Numbered from the stretch's first letter, positions 1 to 4,695 are shown. The stretch is 5,697 bases of DNA from Desulfobacteraceae bacterium (GCA_015486915.1 WFQS01000295.1:1-5697); one strand, 5' to 3'. Made by a program: numbers and translations. The notes: generated by a model from the letters alone, not told the origin.

Positions 1-3
1 ATC

Positions 4-80
4 TGGTCGGGACGGCTGGATTTGAACCAGCGACCACTTGTCCCCCAGACAAGTGCGCTACCAGACTGCGCTACGCCCCG
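4..80 (-). tRNA. tRNA-Pro, anticodon GGG, CCA end encoded
   Basis: Read on the minus strand, this 77-base segment folds as a complete tRNA. The 7-bp acceptor stem pairs CGGGGCG with CGTCCCG (one G-T pair). It has a D-arm with GCGC on both sides, a 5-bp anticodon stem CTTGT/ACAAG, and a T-arm GCTGG-TTCAAAT-CCAGC. The seven-base anticodon loop CTGGGGG places GGG (window 44-46) at positions 34-36, which reads proline codons CCC and CCU. The discriminator base is A, and the CCA end is genomically encoded (window 4-6). Its transcript runs off the left edge of the window, so its terminator and any downstream tRNA cannot be seen. Confidence 0.97.
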
Positions 81-99
81 TTTTTTAAAAAACAGATAG

Positions 100-128
100 T
101 AAATACCACTTAGTTATTCCAGTGTCAA
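100..128 (-). promoter_or_regulatory. Promoter of tRNA-Pro
   Basis: On the minus strand a perfect -35 box TTGACA (window 123-128) is followed after 17 bases by a weak -10 box TATTTA (100-105). The predicted start point near 93 lies about 13 bases before the mature tRNA 5' end, a typical spacing. A 5-bp inverted repeat CAACC-CAA-GGTTG (126-138) overlaps the -35 box. It has no T-run after it in either direction, so I do not call it a terminator. No convincing terminator separates the kinase operon from this promoter, so read-through into the tRNA is possible. Confidence 0.6.
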
Positions 129-197
129 CCCAAGGTTGGTGAAAAATATTTTAACGGGGATTGCAAGGCATCTCTTTGTCGCAAAAAAAAATACTAA

Positions 198-1265
198 TCA
201 AGGATTTTTTGCAAGCTGTTTTTCCAGTGCAATAATTTCGGAAAGCCCTTTGTGAAGATTTTGTATGCATTGTTTTTCCGTTATGCCGAGTCTCTGGCTG
301 TTGCTTATGTCAAAAACAGAATTTTTTACCCCTGTTTTTTCACCTCTGGTGCCCCTTATCTGAAGGTTAAAAGAATCGGTGAGTTTAAATAATAATTCCT
401 TGTTCTCATTGAGAGCGGGCAGTTTGATATGAACTCCGGCCCTGATTCCGGTTCCGATGTTTGTGGGGCATGATGTTAAAAATCCAAGATGGGGATCAAA
501 GGAAAATACAATATTTTTTTCAAGGGCGGTAAGAAAAATGCAGAGCCGGTTAAATGCTTCTGATATTTTTCCGCCTTTTTCCATGGAGATTATTCTTAAA
601 TGATCTTCCTCGTTGACCCATACAATTGATTTTTCATCATCTGAAAGAAATATTCCTCTTGATTCAGGCCAGTCCCTTTCTATACCCGCTGCATTCTGGA
701 ATCTGTCTTTTCCGGAAAACAGGAAATGCTTTTTTTTAAGATAGATCTGTTCTGATTCGGAAATGTTTTTGATTGGCATATATCTGCCTTTAAGATTTTT
801 GTCTGTGGTTTTTAGTTGTTCAAGGGCTTGCACTGCTTTTAGCTCAATCTCTTTTCTTGACCGGGAGGAAATAAAAGGCATAAAGTCAAATCCTCTGATA
901 TTTCTTGCAGCACGGATCCTTGTGGAACGAATATATCTGTTCTTTGGATCAGGATCTGTTAATTTCAAATCCACAGATAAACAGGACTTGTGAAAGTTTT
1001 CAGGATTAAATGAATGATAATCAGATATAATGGGATTAAATATTTCTGCAAATATGTTGTACGCTTCTGCATTGCCTGCATAGATACCAATGGAACTGTC
1101 CTGATTGACAACACCTGACTGTATTGCATGAAAAAGGGTAAAACCTGATTTTGTTCTTTTTGTTTTAAGGTGATTAAAAATTTTTATGTTGAGATGCTTC
1201 TTTAAAAGTGATCTGTTTTCTTTTGAAAATCGTGGATAATTCATAATGTGTTGACAATTTCCCAT
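198..1265 (-). CDS. Arginine kinase (ATP:guanidino phosphotransferase, phosphagen kinase)
   Basis: This 355-residue protein is predicted to transfer phosphate reversibly between ATP and arginine, buffering cytoplasmic ATP as phosphoarginine. It is full length for the family: a helical N-terminal domain (about 10-95) and a catalytic domain (about 110-350). Compared from memory with Limulus arginine kinase, the visible key residues are present: guanidino-specificity loop DSSIGIY (56-62) with the equivalent of Tyr68; nucleotide-binding arginines in STRIR (R116, R118), R224, R275 and R304; catalytic Glu in NEEDH (E220, equivalent of E225); Cys in CPTN (C266, equivalent of C271); and Glu in RGTRGE (E309, equivalent of E314). 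That Glu favours arginine over creatine, whose kinases carry Val there. The mobile loop after E309 (KTGVKNS) differs from the animal consensus. It is not McsB, because it has the N-terminal phosphagen-kinase domain. It starts 7 bases after the upstream gene and has no clear Shine-Dalgarno, suggesting translational coupling; Met8 is an alternative start. Confidence 0.95.
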   Translation of the reverse strand: MGNCQHIMNYPRFSKENRSLLKKHLNIKIFNHLKTKRTKSGFTLFHAIQSGVVNQDSSIGIYAGNAEAYNIFAEIFNPIISDYHSFNPENFHKSCLSVDLKLTDPDPKNRYIRSTRIRAARNIRGFDFMPFISSRSRKEIELKAVQALEQLKTTDKNLKGRYMPIKNISESEQIYLKKKHFLFSGKDRFQNAAGIERDWPESRGIFLSDDEKSIVWVNEEDHLRIISMEKGGKISEAFNRLCIFLTALEKNIVFSFDPHLGFLTSCPTNIGTGIRAGVHIKLPALNENKELLFKLTDSFNLQIRGTRGEKTGVKNSVFDISNSQRLGITEKQCIQNLHKGLSEIIALEKQLAKNP

Positions 1266-1272
1266 TTAATTT

Positions 1273-1461
1273 TCATGGTTCATATGATTTTGCCTGGGAA
1301 GAAATTCCCCTTGCCAGGATAGTTCGAATCTTATCAAGGAGGGGGCAGTCTTCATAGCATGCGGGAATATTGTCTTTATTTCTGCAGGTACGGCATGGGC
1401 TTTTTGTAAGATAACCAATCTCAAAATCAAATACATCTCTTTTTACTGAATTTTTGATCAC
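1273..1461 (-). CDS. Small four-cysteine protein, unknown function
   Basis: I do not recognise a named family for this 62-residue protein. It begins with GTG. An AAGGA Shine-Dalgarno (window 1470-1474) lies 8 bases upstream, which supports the start. The centre carries CRTC (residues 23-26) and CYEDC (35-39), a CxxC...CxxxC arrangement able to hold zinc or a small metal site. The context (SPCRTCRNKDNIPACYEDCPLLDKI) is well ordered and looks like a genuine treble-cysteine knuckle rather than chance. There is no signal peptide or membrane segment, so it should be cytoplasmic. It is the first gene of a two-gene operon with arginine kinase, 7 bases apart. McsA, the zinc-knuckle partner of the related McsB kinase, is a loose analogy, but no UVR domain is present and homology is not claimed. 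Confidence 0.8.
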   Translation of the reverse strand: MIKNSVKRDVFDFEIGYLTKSPCRTCRNKDNIPACYEDCPLLDKIRTILARGISSQAKSYEP

Positions 1462-1469
1462 AGCTTATA

Positions 1470-1474
1470 TCCTT
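1470..1474 (-). promoter_or_regulatory. Ribosome binding site deciding a GTG start
   Basis: On the minus strand AAGGA sits 8 bases before the GTG at 1459-1461. This supports that non-ATG start for the 62-residue protein. It is the only good Shine-Dalgarno of the kinase operon, consistent with coupled translation of the kinase from here. Confidence 0.65.
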
Positions 1475-1493
1475 CGATATCGTTCCATAGATC

Positions 1494-1535
1494 TTTGTAC
1501 CCGGGTATTTTAAATATGGTAAAATTTGTACCCGG
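1494..1535. repeat. Direct repeats TTTGTACCCGG, 31-base period, with hairpin
   Basis: The 11-base sequence TTTGTACCCGG occurs at 1494-1504 and 1525-1535, a 31-base period, close to three helical turns. The first copy is part of a perfect palindrome TACCCGGGTA (1498-1507). The interval also forms a stem-loop: CCGGGTA plus TTTTA (1501-1512) pairs with TAAAA (1520-1524) and TACCCGG (1529-1535), leaving a 4-base bulge and a 7-base loop. It lies in the predicted leader of the kinase operon, about 27 bases upstream of its Shine-Dalgarno. No T-run follows, so it is not a simple terminator. It may be a protein-binding site or an RNA leader structure. Confidence 0.6.
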
Positions 1536-1571
1536 AATTTGAATACTATTAATTAAATTTTATTTTTTATG

Positions 1572-1618
1572 ACTGCCACAAGGTACCGTAGCGCAGTTCA
1601 GCTCGGCCTCATGGCAGT
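1572..1618. repeat. Imperfect long inverted repeat (hairpin)
   Basis: ACTGCCA (1572-1578) and TGGCAGT (1612-1618) are perfect complements. Inside them, AGG/CCT, CCG/CGG and AGC/GCT also pair, separated by a 2x2 internal loop and small bulges, and leave an 8-base loop (1593-1600). The right arm contains most of the 24-base shared repeat. The left arm contains a second, partial copy of its core in the opposite direction: ACTGCCA, two bases, AGG. The predicted minus-strand start point (about 1610) lies inside the structure, so the outer arms would act as DNA rather than RNA if that start is right. Confidence 0.55.
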
Positions 1619-1620
1619 TA
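1597..1620 (-). repeat. 24-base shared repeat, copy A (candidate TetR operator)
   Basis: Read on the minus strand this segment matches 2638-2661 at 22 of 24 positions. The first 15 bases (TAACTGCCATGAGGC) are identical; the mismatches are at the 16th and 19th bases. It spans the -10 box and start point of the predicted kinase-operon promoter, the position expected of a repressor site. A role as operator for the adjacent TetR protein is inferred. Confidence 0.6.
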
Positions 1621-1645
1621 TACCAATTGACTATTGTCAGGTCAA
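1617..1645 (-). promoter_or_regulatory. Predicted promoter of the four-cysteine protein/arginine kinase operon
   Basis: On the minus strand TTGACC (window 1640-1645, 5 of 6 to consensus) is followed after exactly 17 bases by TATAAC (1617-1622, 5 of 6). The predicted start point is near 1610, giving a leader of about 150 bases before the GTG start. The -10 box and start point are covered by shared repeat copy A, and the -35 box lies in overlapping inverted repeats. Together these suggest tight control. Confidence 0.6.
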
Positions 1646-1650
1646 TGACA
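1626..1650. repeat. Overlapping inverted repeats at the kinase promoter -35 box
   Basis: Two overlapping palindromes are visible. ATTGAC (1626-1631) and GTCAAT (1641-1646) are 9 bases apart. TGTCA (1635-1639) and TGACA (1646-1650) are 6 bases apart. They cover the minus-strand -35 box TTGACC (1640-1645). A plus-strand TTGACT (1627-1632) looks like a -35 box but has only a poor -10 match (AGAAAT) at 17 bases. This may be a binding site for a regulator of the kinase operon, or partly a by-product of opposed promoter-like sequences. Confidence 0.4.
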
Positions 1651-1711
1651 GAAATTAACCGATCCGGGTGCAAGTTGCAGATCTGGTTGGATTTGTTCCT
1701 TGATTGTTCAT

Positions 1712-1725
1712 AACCATCAATGGTT
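1712..1725. repeat. 14-base palindrome AACCAT-CA-ATGGTT
   Basis: Perfect 6-base arms flank a 2-base centre, a form typical of a dimeric helix-turn-helix operator. It lies 154 bases upstream of the tetR start and differs in sequence from the 24-base shared repeat. No role can be assigned. Confidence 0.35.
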
Positions 1726-1867
1726 TTGGCAAAGCATGAAAGGAAGCAGCAGTGATTGAAGCTTTTGCATCAAAAATTGATATTATTGTCCTGTTTATTT
1801 CTTCTTGTTTATGCTGAAAACTTATGATAGGTGTCCGTTAAAATTCTATTATCTGCAAAAAATCATC

Positions 1868-1873
1868 AGGAGG
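1868..1873 (+). promoter_or_regulatory. Ribosome binding site fixing the tetR start
   Basis: A perfect AGGAGG lies 5 bases before the GTG at 1879. An in-frame upstream GTG at 1831 has no comparable site, so 1879 is preferred as the start. The 16 extra residues it would add are not part of the TetR fold. Confidence 0.8.
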
Positions 1874-1878
1874 GACAT

Positions 1879-2493
1879 GTGGCAAAAGGATCTAAATTTG
1901 CTGAGCTCAAGAAACAGGAAAGAGAGACAAGGAAACAGATTATAATAAAATCAGCTTTATCGCTTTTTGCCAATAAAAATTTTTATGATGTTGGAATGCG
2001 TGACATTGCCGGTGAGGCAGGGGTTTCCCCTGCCACTCTGTACAGATATTTTCCATGCCAGGAAGATCTTTTCATAGAGGCGTTTTTAAACGATATATCT
2101 TCTGTGACCAGTGAGTTTGAAAATATGGTAAAAAGGGATAAACCGGCAACAATTGAAGAATTTGCAGTGGCCTATGTTGATCATATTTTTCAGAATGAGT
2201 CTACTTTCCAGATGATTACCTATCTTATGCTGAAAGATAATCTTGCCCATCCTGCCATGGGGAAGTTTGATTCGGTAACAAAGGTGTTTTTTGATTTGTG
2301 TGCAGAGCTTTTTGAAAGATACGGGGTAAAAGAGAATGTAAGATTTTATGCCCATTCTTTTGTTGCATCCATGACAGGAATTATCATGACTTTCAGGAAT
2401 CATCCAGTCAAGGCAAAAAAAAATGTAAGAGAGCACATACTTCGATTAACAAGAATGACGGCTGCCATGTATTCTCACGAGCTTTTAACCTGA
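1879..2493 (+). CDS. TetR/AcrR-family transcriptional regulator
   Basis: This 204-residue protein (GTG start) has the usual length and layout of a TetR repressor. A basic N-terminus and helix 1 (TRKQIIIKSALSLFANKNF, about 17-35) precede the helix-turn-helix RDIAGEAGVSPATLYRYF (41-58), with the family's TLYRYF recognition-helix signature and the following EDLFIEAF. The C-terminal all-helical half (about 70-204) should bind a ligand and dimerise; its ligand cannot be told from sequence. It stands alone, plus strand, between the divergent kinase operon and the co-directional moxR operon. Both predicted promoters carry the same 24-base sequence, so it is a good candidate to repress both. Two oddities are an 8-bp GC-rich hairpin in the helix-turn-helix codons (2016-2034) and an A9 run near the end (2415-2423). 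Confidence 0.93.
   Translation: MAKGSKFAELKKQERETRKQIIIKSALSLFANKNFYDVGMRDIAGEAGVSPATLYRYFPCQEDLFIEAFLNDISSVTSEFENMVKRDKPATIEEFAVAYVDHIFQNESTFQMITYLMLKDNLAHPAMGKFDSVTKVFFDLCAELFERYGVKENVRFYAHSFVASMTGIIMTFRNHPVKAKKNVREHILRLTRMTAAMYSHELLT
2016..2034. repeat. GC-rich hairpin inside the tetR coding region
   Basis: GGCAGGGG (2016-2023) and CCCCTGCC (2027-2034) are perfect 8-base complements around a TTT loop, in the codons for EAGVSPA of the helix-turn-helix. There is no following T-run, so it is not a terminator. It may slow or modulate translation, or may simply follow from codon use. Confidence 0.5.
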
Positions 2494-2599
2494 TAGATTT
2501 TATGTATTTCCCTTTCCTTTGTTTACGTCAGGTATTTTCTTCGCCTTTTTGTTTGTTCAATTACGTGAATTTAACCGGGGTTTATCATATTTTCCATAC

Positions 2600-2627
2600 T
2601 TGACATATGCCTGTCTGCATTTATATT
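2600..2627 (+). promoter_or_regulatory. Predicted moxR operon promoter P1
   Basis: A perfect -35 box TTGACA (2600-2605) is followed after 16 bases by TATATT (2622-2627, 5 of 6 to consensus). The predicted start point is near 2634, giving a leader of about 110 bases before moxR. Shared repeat copy B begins at 2638, just after the start point, where a bound repressor would block initiation or early elongation. Confidence 0.6.
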
Positions 2628-2637
2628 TATTCTCATG

Positions 2638-2661
2638 TAACTGCCATGAGGCAGATCTGAA
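2638..2661 (+). repeat. 24-base shared repeat, copy B (candidate TetR operator)
   Basis: This is the partner of the minus-strand copy at 1597-1620, with 22 of 24 positions identical. Here the core is more symmetric: CTGCC-ATGA-GGCAG (2641-2654) is a 14-base palindrome with perfect 5-base arms, the form expected of a TetR dimer site. It sits a few bases downstream of the predicted P1 start point. Confidence 0.6.
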
Positions 2662-2670
2662 GACTTTCAG
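2641..2670 (+). repeat. Two tandem small hairpins in the moxR leader
   Basis: CTGCC-ATGA-GGCAG (2641-2654) and CTGAA-GACT-TTCAG (2657-2670) are adjacent 5-bp stems with 4-base loops, 2 bases apart. In RNA from P1 they would sit at the extreme 5' end and could protect the transcript. As DNA the first is the core of the candidate operator. Confidence 0.45.
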
Positions 2671-2693
2671 ACAGCCTCTAAGAATCATAGATT

Positions 2694-2722
2694 CTGACAA
2701 AAAAGGGTTATGATAATATATT
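2694..2722 (+). promoter_or_regulatory. Possible second moxR promoter P2
   Basis: CTGACA (2694-2699, 5 of 6) is followed after 17 bases by TATATT (2717-2722, 5 of 6). The start point would be near 2729, only about 16 bases before the ATG and at the edge of the Shine-Dalgarno (AGGTGAGG, 2730-2737). That leader is short but workable. Relative to P2 the shared repeat lies about 70-90 bases upstream, so the repeat may affect only P1. Confidence 0.4.
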
Positions 2723-2744
2723 TTAATACAGGTGAGGTCTTAAT

Positions 2745-3719
2745 ATGGACAGGTTAAAACAAGAGGTGGAAGATAAACATCTGTTAATCAGCAGTGTAAG
2801 AAGGGAGATAAGCAAAGAGCTTGTAGGGCAGCAGAAACTCGTGGACGGACTTCTTGCAGGTCTTTTATCCGGAGCCCACGTGCTGATTGAAGGGGTTCCG
2901 GGCCTTGCCAAAACAAGTGCTGTAAAAGCTCTTGCATCCACAGTGCAGGCGGATTTCAAGAGAATTCAGTTTACACCCGATCTCTTGCCTGCAGATCTCA
3001 TAGGCACTGAAATATACAGGCCTAAAACAGGTGATTTTGTAACGAGAAAAGGCCCTCTTTTTAATAATATTATTCTCGCTGATGAGATCAACAGGGCTCC
3101 GTCAAAGGTACAGTCAGCACTTCTTGAAGCGATGCAGGAGAAACAGGTCACAATCGGGAACTCCACATATATGCTTCCCTGGCCTTTTCTTGTACTTGCC
3201 ACCCAGAACCCCATTGAACAGGAGGGGACATACCAGCTTCCCGAAGCACAGGTTGACAGGTTCATGCTTAAAATCATCATCGATTATCCTGACAGAACCC
3301 AGGAACTTGAAATTCTTAAAAAAAATGAATTTAAGTCTCCTGAAAAGATCAATCCGGTTATAGGCCCCGATGAATTACGACAAATGTCCGATATCGTGAG
3401 ACAGATTTATGTTGATGACAAACTCAGGGAATATATTGTCGATATCATATCTGCATCAAGGCAGCCTGAAAAATACGGTATGGATATTGCCCATTATATT
3501 GAGTACGGCGCATCGCCAAGGGCCACTATTTTTCTTGCCCAGGCTGCGAAAGTTACAGCTTTCTTACAGGGCAGGGCATATGTAACCCCACAGGATATTA
3601 AAATTACAGCCCCTGATGTGCTTCGCCACAGAATTCTTCTGTCCTTTGAGGCAGAGGCCGAGGATGTTACACCGGATGAAATAATCACAGCCCTGTTTGA
3701 TTCAGTGGAAGTTCCGTAA
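2745..3719 (+). CDS. moxR: MoxR-family AAA+ ATPase
   Basis: This 324-residue cytoplasmic ATPase has every expected motor motif: Walker A GVPGLAKTS (50-58), Walker B IILADE (109-114) followed by the MoxR signature INRAPSKVQSALLEAMQE, sensor 1 LATQNP (151-156), an arginine-finger region DRF (171-173), and sensor 2 GASPRA (265-270) before the helical lid. MoxR proteins act as chaperone-like ATPases with vWA-domain partners, helping mature or activate protein complexes. The partners are encoded directly downstream (DUF58 protein, BatA). The start is supported by GAGG 7 bases before the ATG. Length and motifs are normal. It is the first gene of the operon and lies downstream of promoters P1 and P2. 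Confidence 0.96.
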   Translation: MDRLKQEVEDKHLLISSVRREISKELVGQQKLVDGLLAGLLSGAHVLIEGVPGLAKTSAVKALASTVQADFKRIQFTPDLLPADLIGTEIYRPKTGDFVTRKGPLFNNIILADEINRAPSKVQSALLEAMQEKQVTIGNSTYMLPWPFLVLATQNPIEQEGTYQLPEAQVDRFMLKIIIDYPDRTQELEILKKNEFKSPEKINPVIGPDELRQMSDIVRQIYVDDKLREYIVDIISASRQPEKYGMDIAHYIEYGASPRATIFLAQAAKVTAFLQGRAYVTPQDIKITAPDVLRHRILLSFEAEAEDVTPDEIITALFDSVEVP

Positions 3720-3732
3720 AATTTTAATTTAT

Positions 3733-3780
3733 TCTGCTGGGGCAGATTCCACATCTTTTTGTTTAACGCTGCCGGTTAAA
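3733..3780 (+). repeat. Two small hairpins in the moxR-DUF58 gap
   Basis: In the 94-base gap after moxR, TCTGC-TGGG-GCAGA (3733-3746) and TTTAAC-7 bases-GTTAAA (3762-3780) can form stems. Neither is followed by a terminator-like T-run, although T5 lies between them. They may affect mRNA processing or the relative expression of moxR and the next gene. Confidence 0.35.
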
Positions 3781-3813
3781 ACAGGATTTGTTTTTGCAGT
3801 TTTATTGAATAAA

Positions 3814-4692
3814 ATGATACCAAAAGAAATAATAAAAAAGATAAAAAAAATTCATATTAAGAGCAGCCGTACCGTTAACACGCTGATGGCAGGCCAGTAT
3901 CGATCTGTGTTCCGTGGATCGGGAATTGAATTTGAAGAGGTTCGTGAGTACTCGCCGGGAGATGAGATAAAATCCATTGACTGGAAGGTGTCGGCAAGAC
4001 TTGGCAGACCGTTTATCAAATTGTACCGGGAGGAACGTGAAAGTGTTGTCATGCTGCTCATTGATATGAGTGCTTCCATGCGGTTTGGGACTTTTTCAGG
4101 GATGAAACTTGAGAAAGCTGCAGAAGTGGCTTCAGTTCTCGCCTTCAGCGCCATAAAAAACAATGATAAAGTGGGAATCATTTTTTTTACGGACAGGGTT
4201 GAAAAATATATCCCCCCTAAAAAAGGTTCAGGCCATATATGGCGCATAATAAAGGAAATTTTTACGTTTGAACCCGAGGGGAAAGGCACTGATATCAGTT
4301 CTGCCATAGATTTTCTTGCAAATGTTTCACGAAAGAAAACCCTTTGTTTTATTATTTCCGATTTTATTGCTGATTCCTATTTTAAAAATCTTAAGACAGC
4401 AGGGCAGAGACATGAATTCATTGGGGTTGTCCTGTACGATAAAGGTGAGTTTTTTCTGCCTGAAAAAGGGCTTGTATCCATGGAATGTTTTGAGACCCGG
4501 GAAAAAATCATCATGGATGCATCCCATGGTCCCACAAGAAAATTTTATGAGAACCAGAAGCAGAACCAGTACGATAATGTGCTGAGAAATTTTAAAATGG
4601 CAAGTGTGGATTATATTGAGATGGGCACTGACCTGTCGGTTTCCGATACATTGTCCGGGTATTTCAGGTACAGGGAAAAGAGGATGCGGTAA
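3814..4692 (+). CDS. DUF58 protein (vWA-like partner of MoxR)
   Basis: This 292-residue protein carries the DUF58 hallmark REYSPGDEIKSIDWKVSARLGRPFIKLYREERE (about 44-76) and then a vWA-like fold. The metal-binding MIDAS residues are all visible: DMSAS (84-88), Thr in GTD (T159) and Asp in ISDF (D183). There is no signal peptide or membrane span, so it should be cytoplasmic or peripheral. DUF58 genes very commonly follow moxR, and their products are thought to be MoxR clients or adaptors. I chose the ATG at 3814 because MIPKEIIKKIKKI matches the usual DUF58 start; the frame is open upstream to 3697, where it overlaps moxR, but those residues look like non-coding translation. No clear Shine-Dalgarno precedes 3814, which is unusual for this operon. 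Confidence 0.92.
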   Translation: MIPKEIIKKIKKIHIKSSRTVNTLMAGQYRSVFRGSGIEFEEVREYSPGDEIKSIDWKVSARLGRPFIKLYREERESVVMLLIDMSASMRFGTFSGMKLEKAAEVASVLAFSAIKNNDKVGIIFFTDRVEKYIPPKKGSGHIWRIIKEIFTFEPEGKGTDISSAIDFLANVSRKKTLCFIISDFIADSYFKNLKTAGQRHEFIGVVLYDKGEFFLPEKGLVSMECFETREKIIMDASHGPTRKFYENQKQNQYDNVLRNFKMASVDYIEMGTDLSVSDTLSGYFRYREKRMR

Positions 4693-4695
4693 AAA

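Larger units (their letters stand above)
1462..1878. other. 417-base intergenic regulatory region between the kinase operon and tetR
   Basis: No gene or recognisable RNA gene is visible here. From left to right it holds: two direct repeats that also form a hairpin (1494-1535); an AT-rich stretch (about 1536-1570); an imperfect long hairpin (1572-1618); the shared 24-base repeat (1597-1620) overlapping a minus-strand promoter (1617-1645); overlapping inverted repeats (1626-1650); and a 14-base palindrome (1712-1725). The stretch 1727-1867 must hold the tetR promoter, but only weak candidates are seen: TTGTCC, 18 bases, TATGCT (1786-1815), or an isolated TATGAT (1823-1828) without a good -35 box. 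The length and density of symmetric elements suggest more than one regulator acts here. Confidence 0.7.

Noticed and set aside
198..1265. McsB-type protein arginine kinase
   Set aside because: The protein has the N-terminal phosphagen-kinase domain with the guanidino-specificity loop, which McsB lacks, and the neighbours are not McsA or ClpC.
1583..1697. Possible tRNA remnant: an 11-base match to the tRNA-Pro D-arm (1587-1597, plus strand) and a gapped 15-base match to the tRNA-Pro 3' end (1681-1695, minus strand)
   Set aside because: The two matches are on opposite strands and no cloverleaf can be drawn. The D-arm match is a generic tRNA motif, so an integration relic is not supported.
1831..1878. 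Upstream GTG start for tetR, adding 16 residues
   Set aside because: It lacks a ribosome site, whereas the GTG at 1879 has a perfect AGGAGG 5 bases upstream.
2415..2423. A9 run near the end of tetR as a phase-variation site
   Set aside because: Runs of 8-9 A or T occur in several genes here (for example 730-737 and 5496-5503), so it fits base composition.
2488..2533. Inverted repeat ACCTGA...TCAGGT as a tetR terminator
   Set aside because: The arms are only 6 bases with a 34-base loop, and the pair is too weak to call a terminator.
1597..2661. Terminal inverted repeats of a small mobile element carrying tetR
   Set aside because: No transposase or target-site duplication is seen, and both copies coincide with promoters. 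The idea stays possible if the region proves absent in close relatives.
2519..2713. 64-residue open frame starting with TTG between tetR and moxR
   Set aside because: It has no Shine-Dalgarno, its composition is not protein-like, and it covers the moxR promoter, the shared repeat and the hairpins.
3697..3813. TTG start for the DUF58 protein overlapping moxR
   Set aside because: The extra 39 residues do not resemble a DUF58 N-terminus, while MIPKEIIKKIKK at 3814 does.
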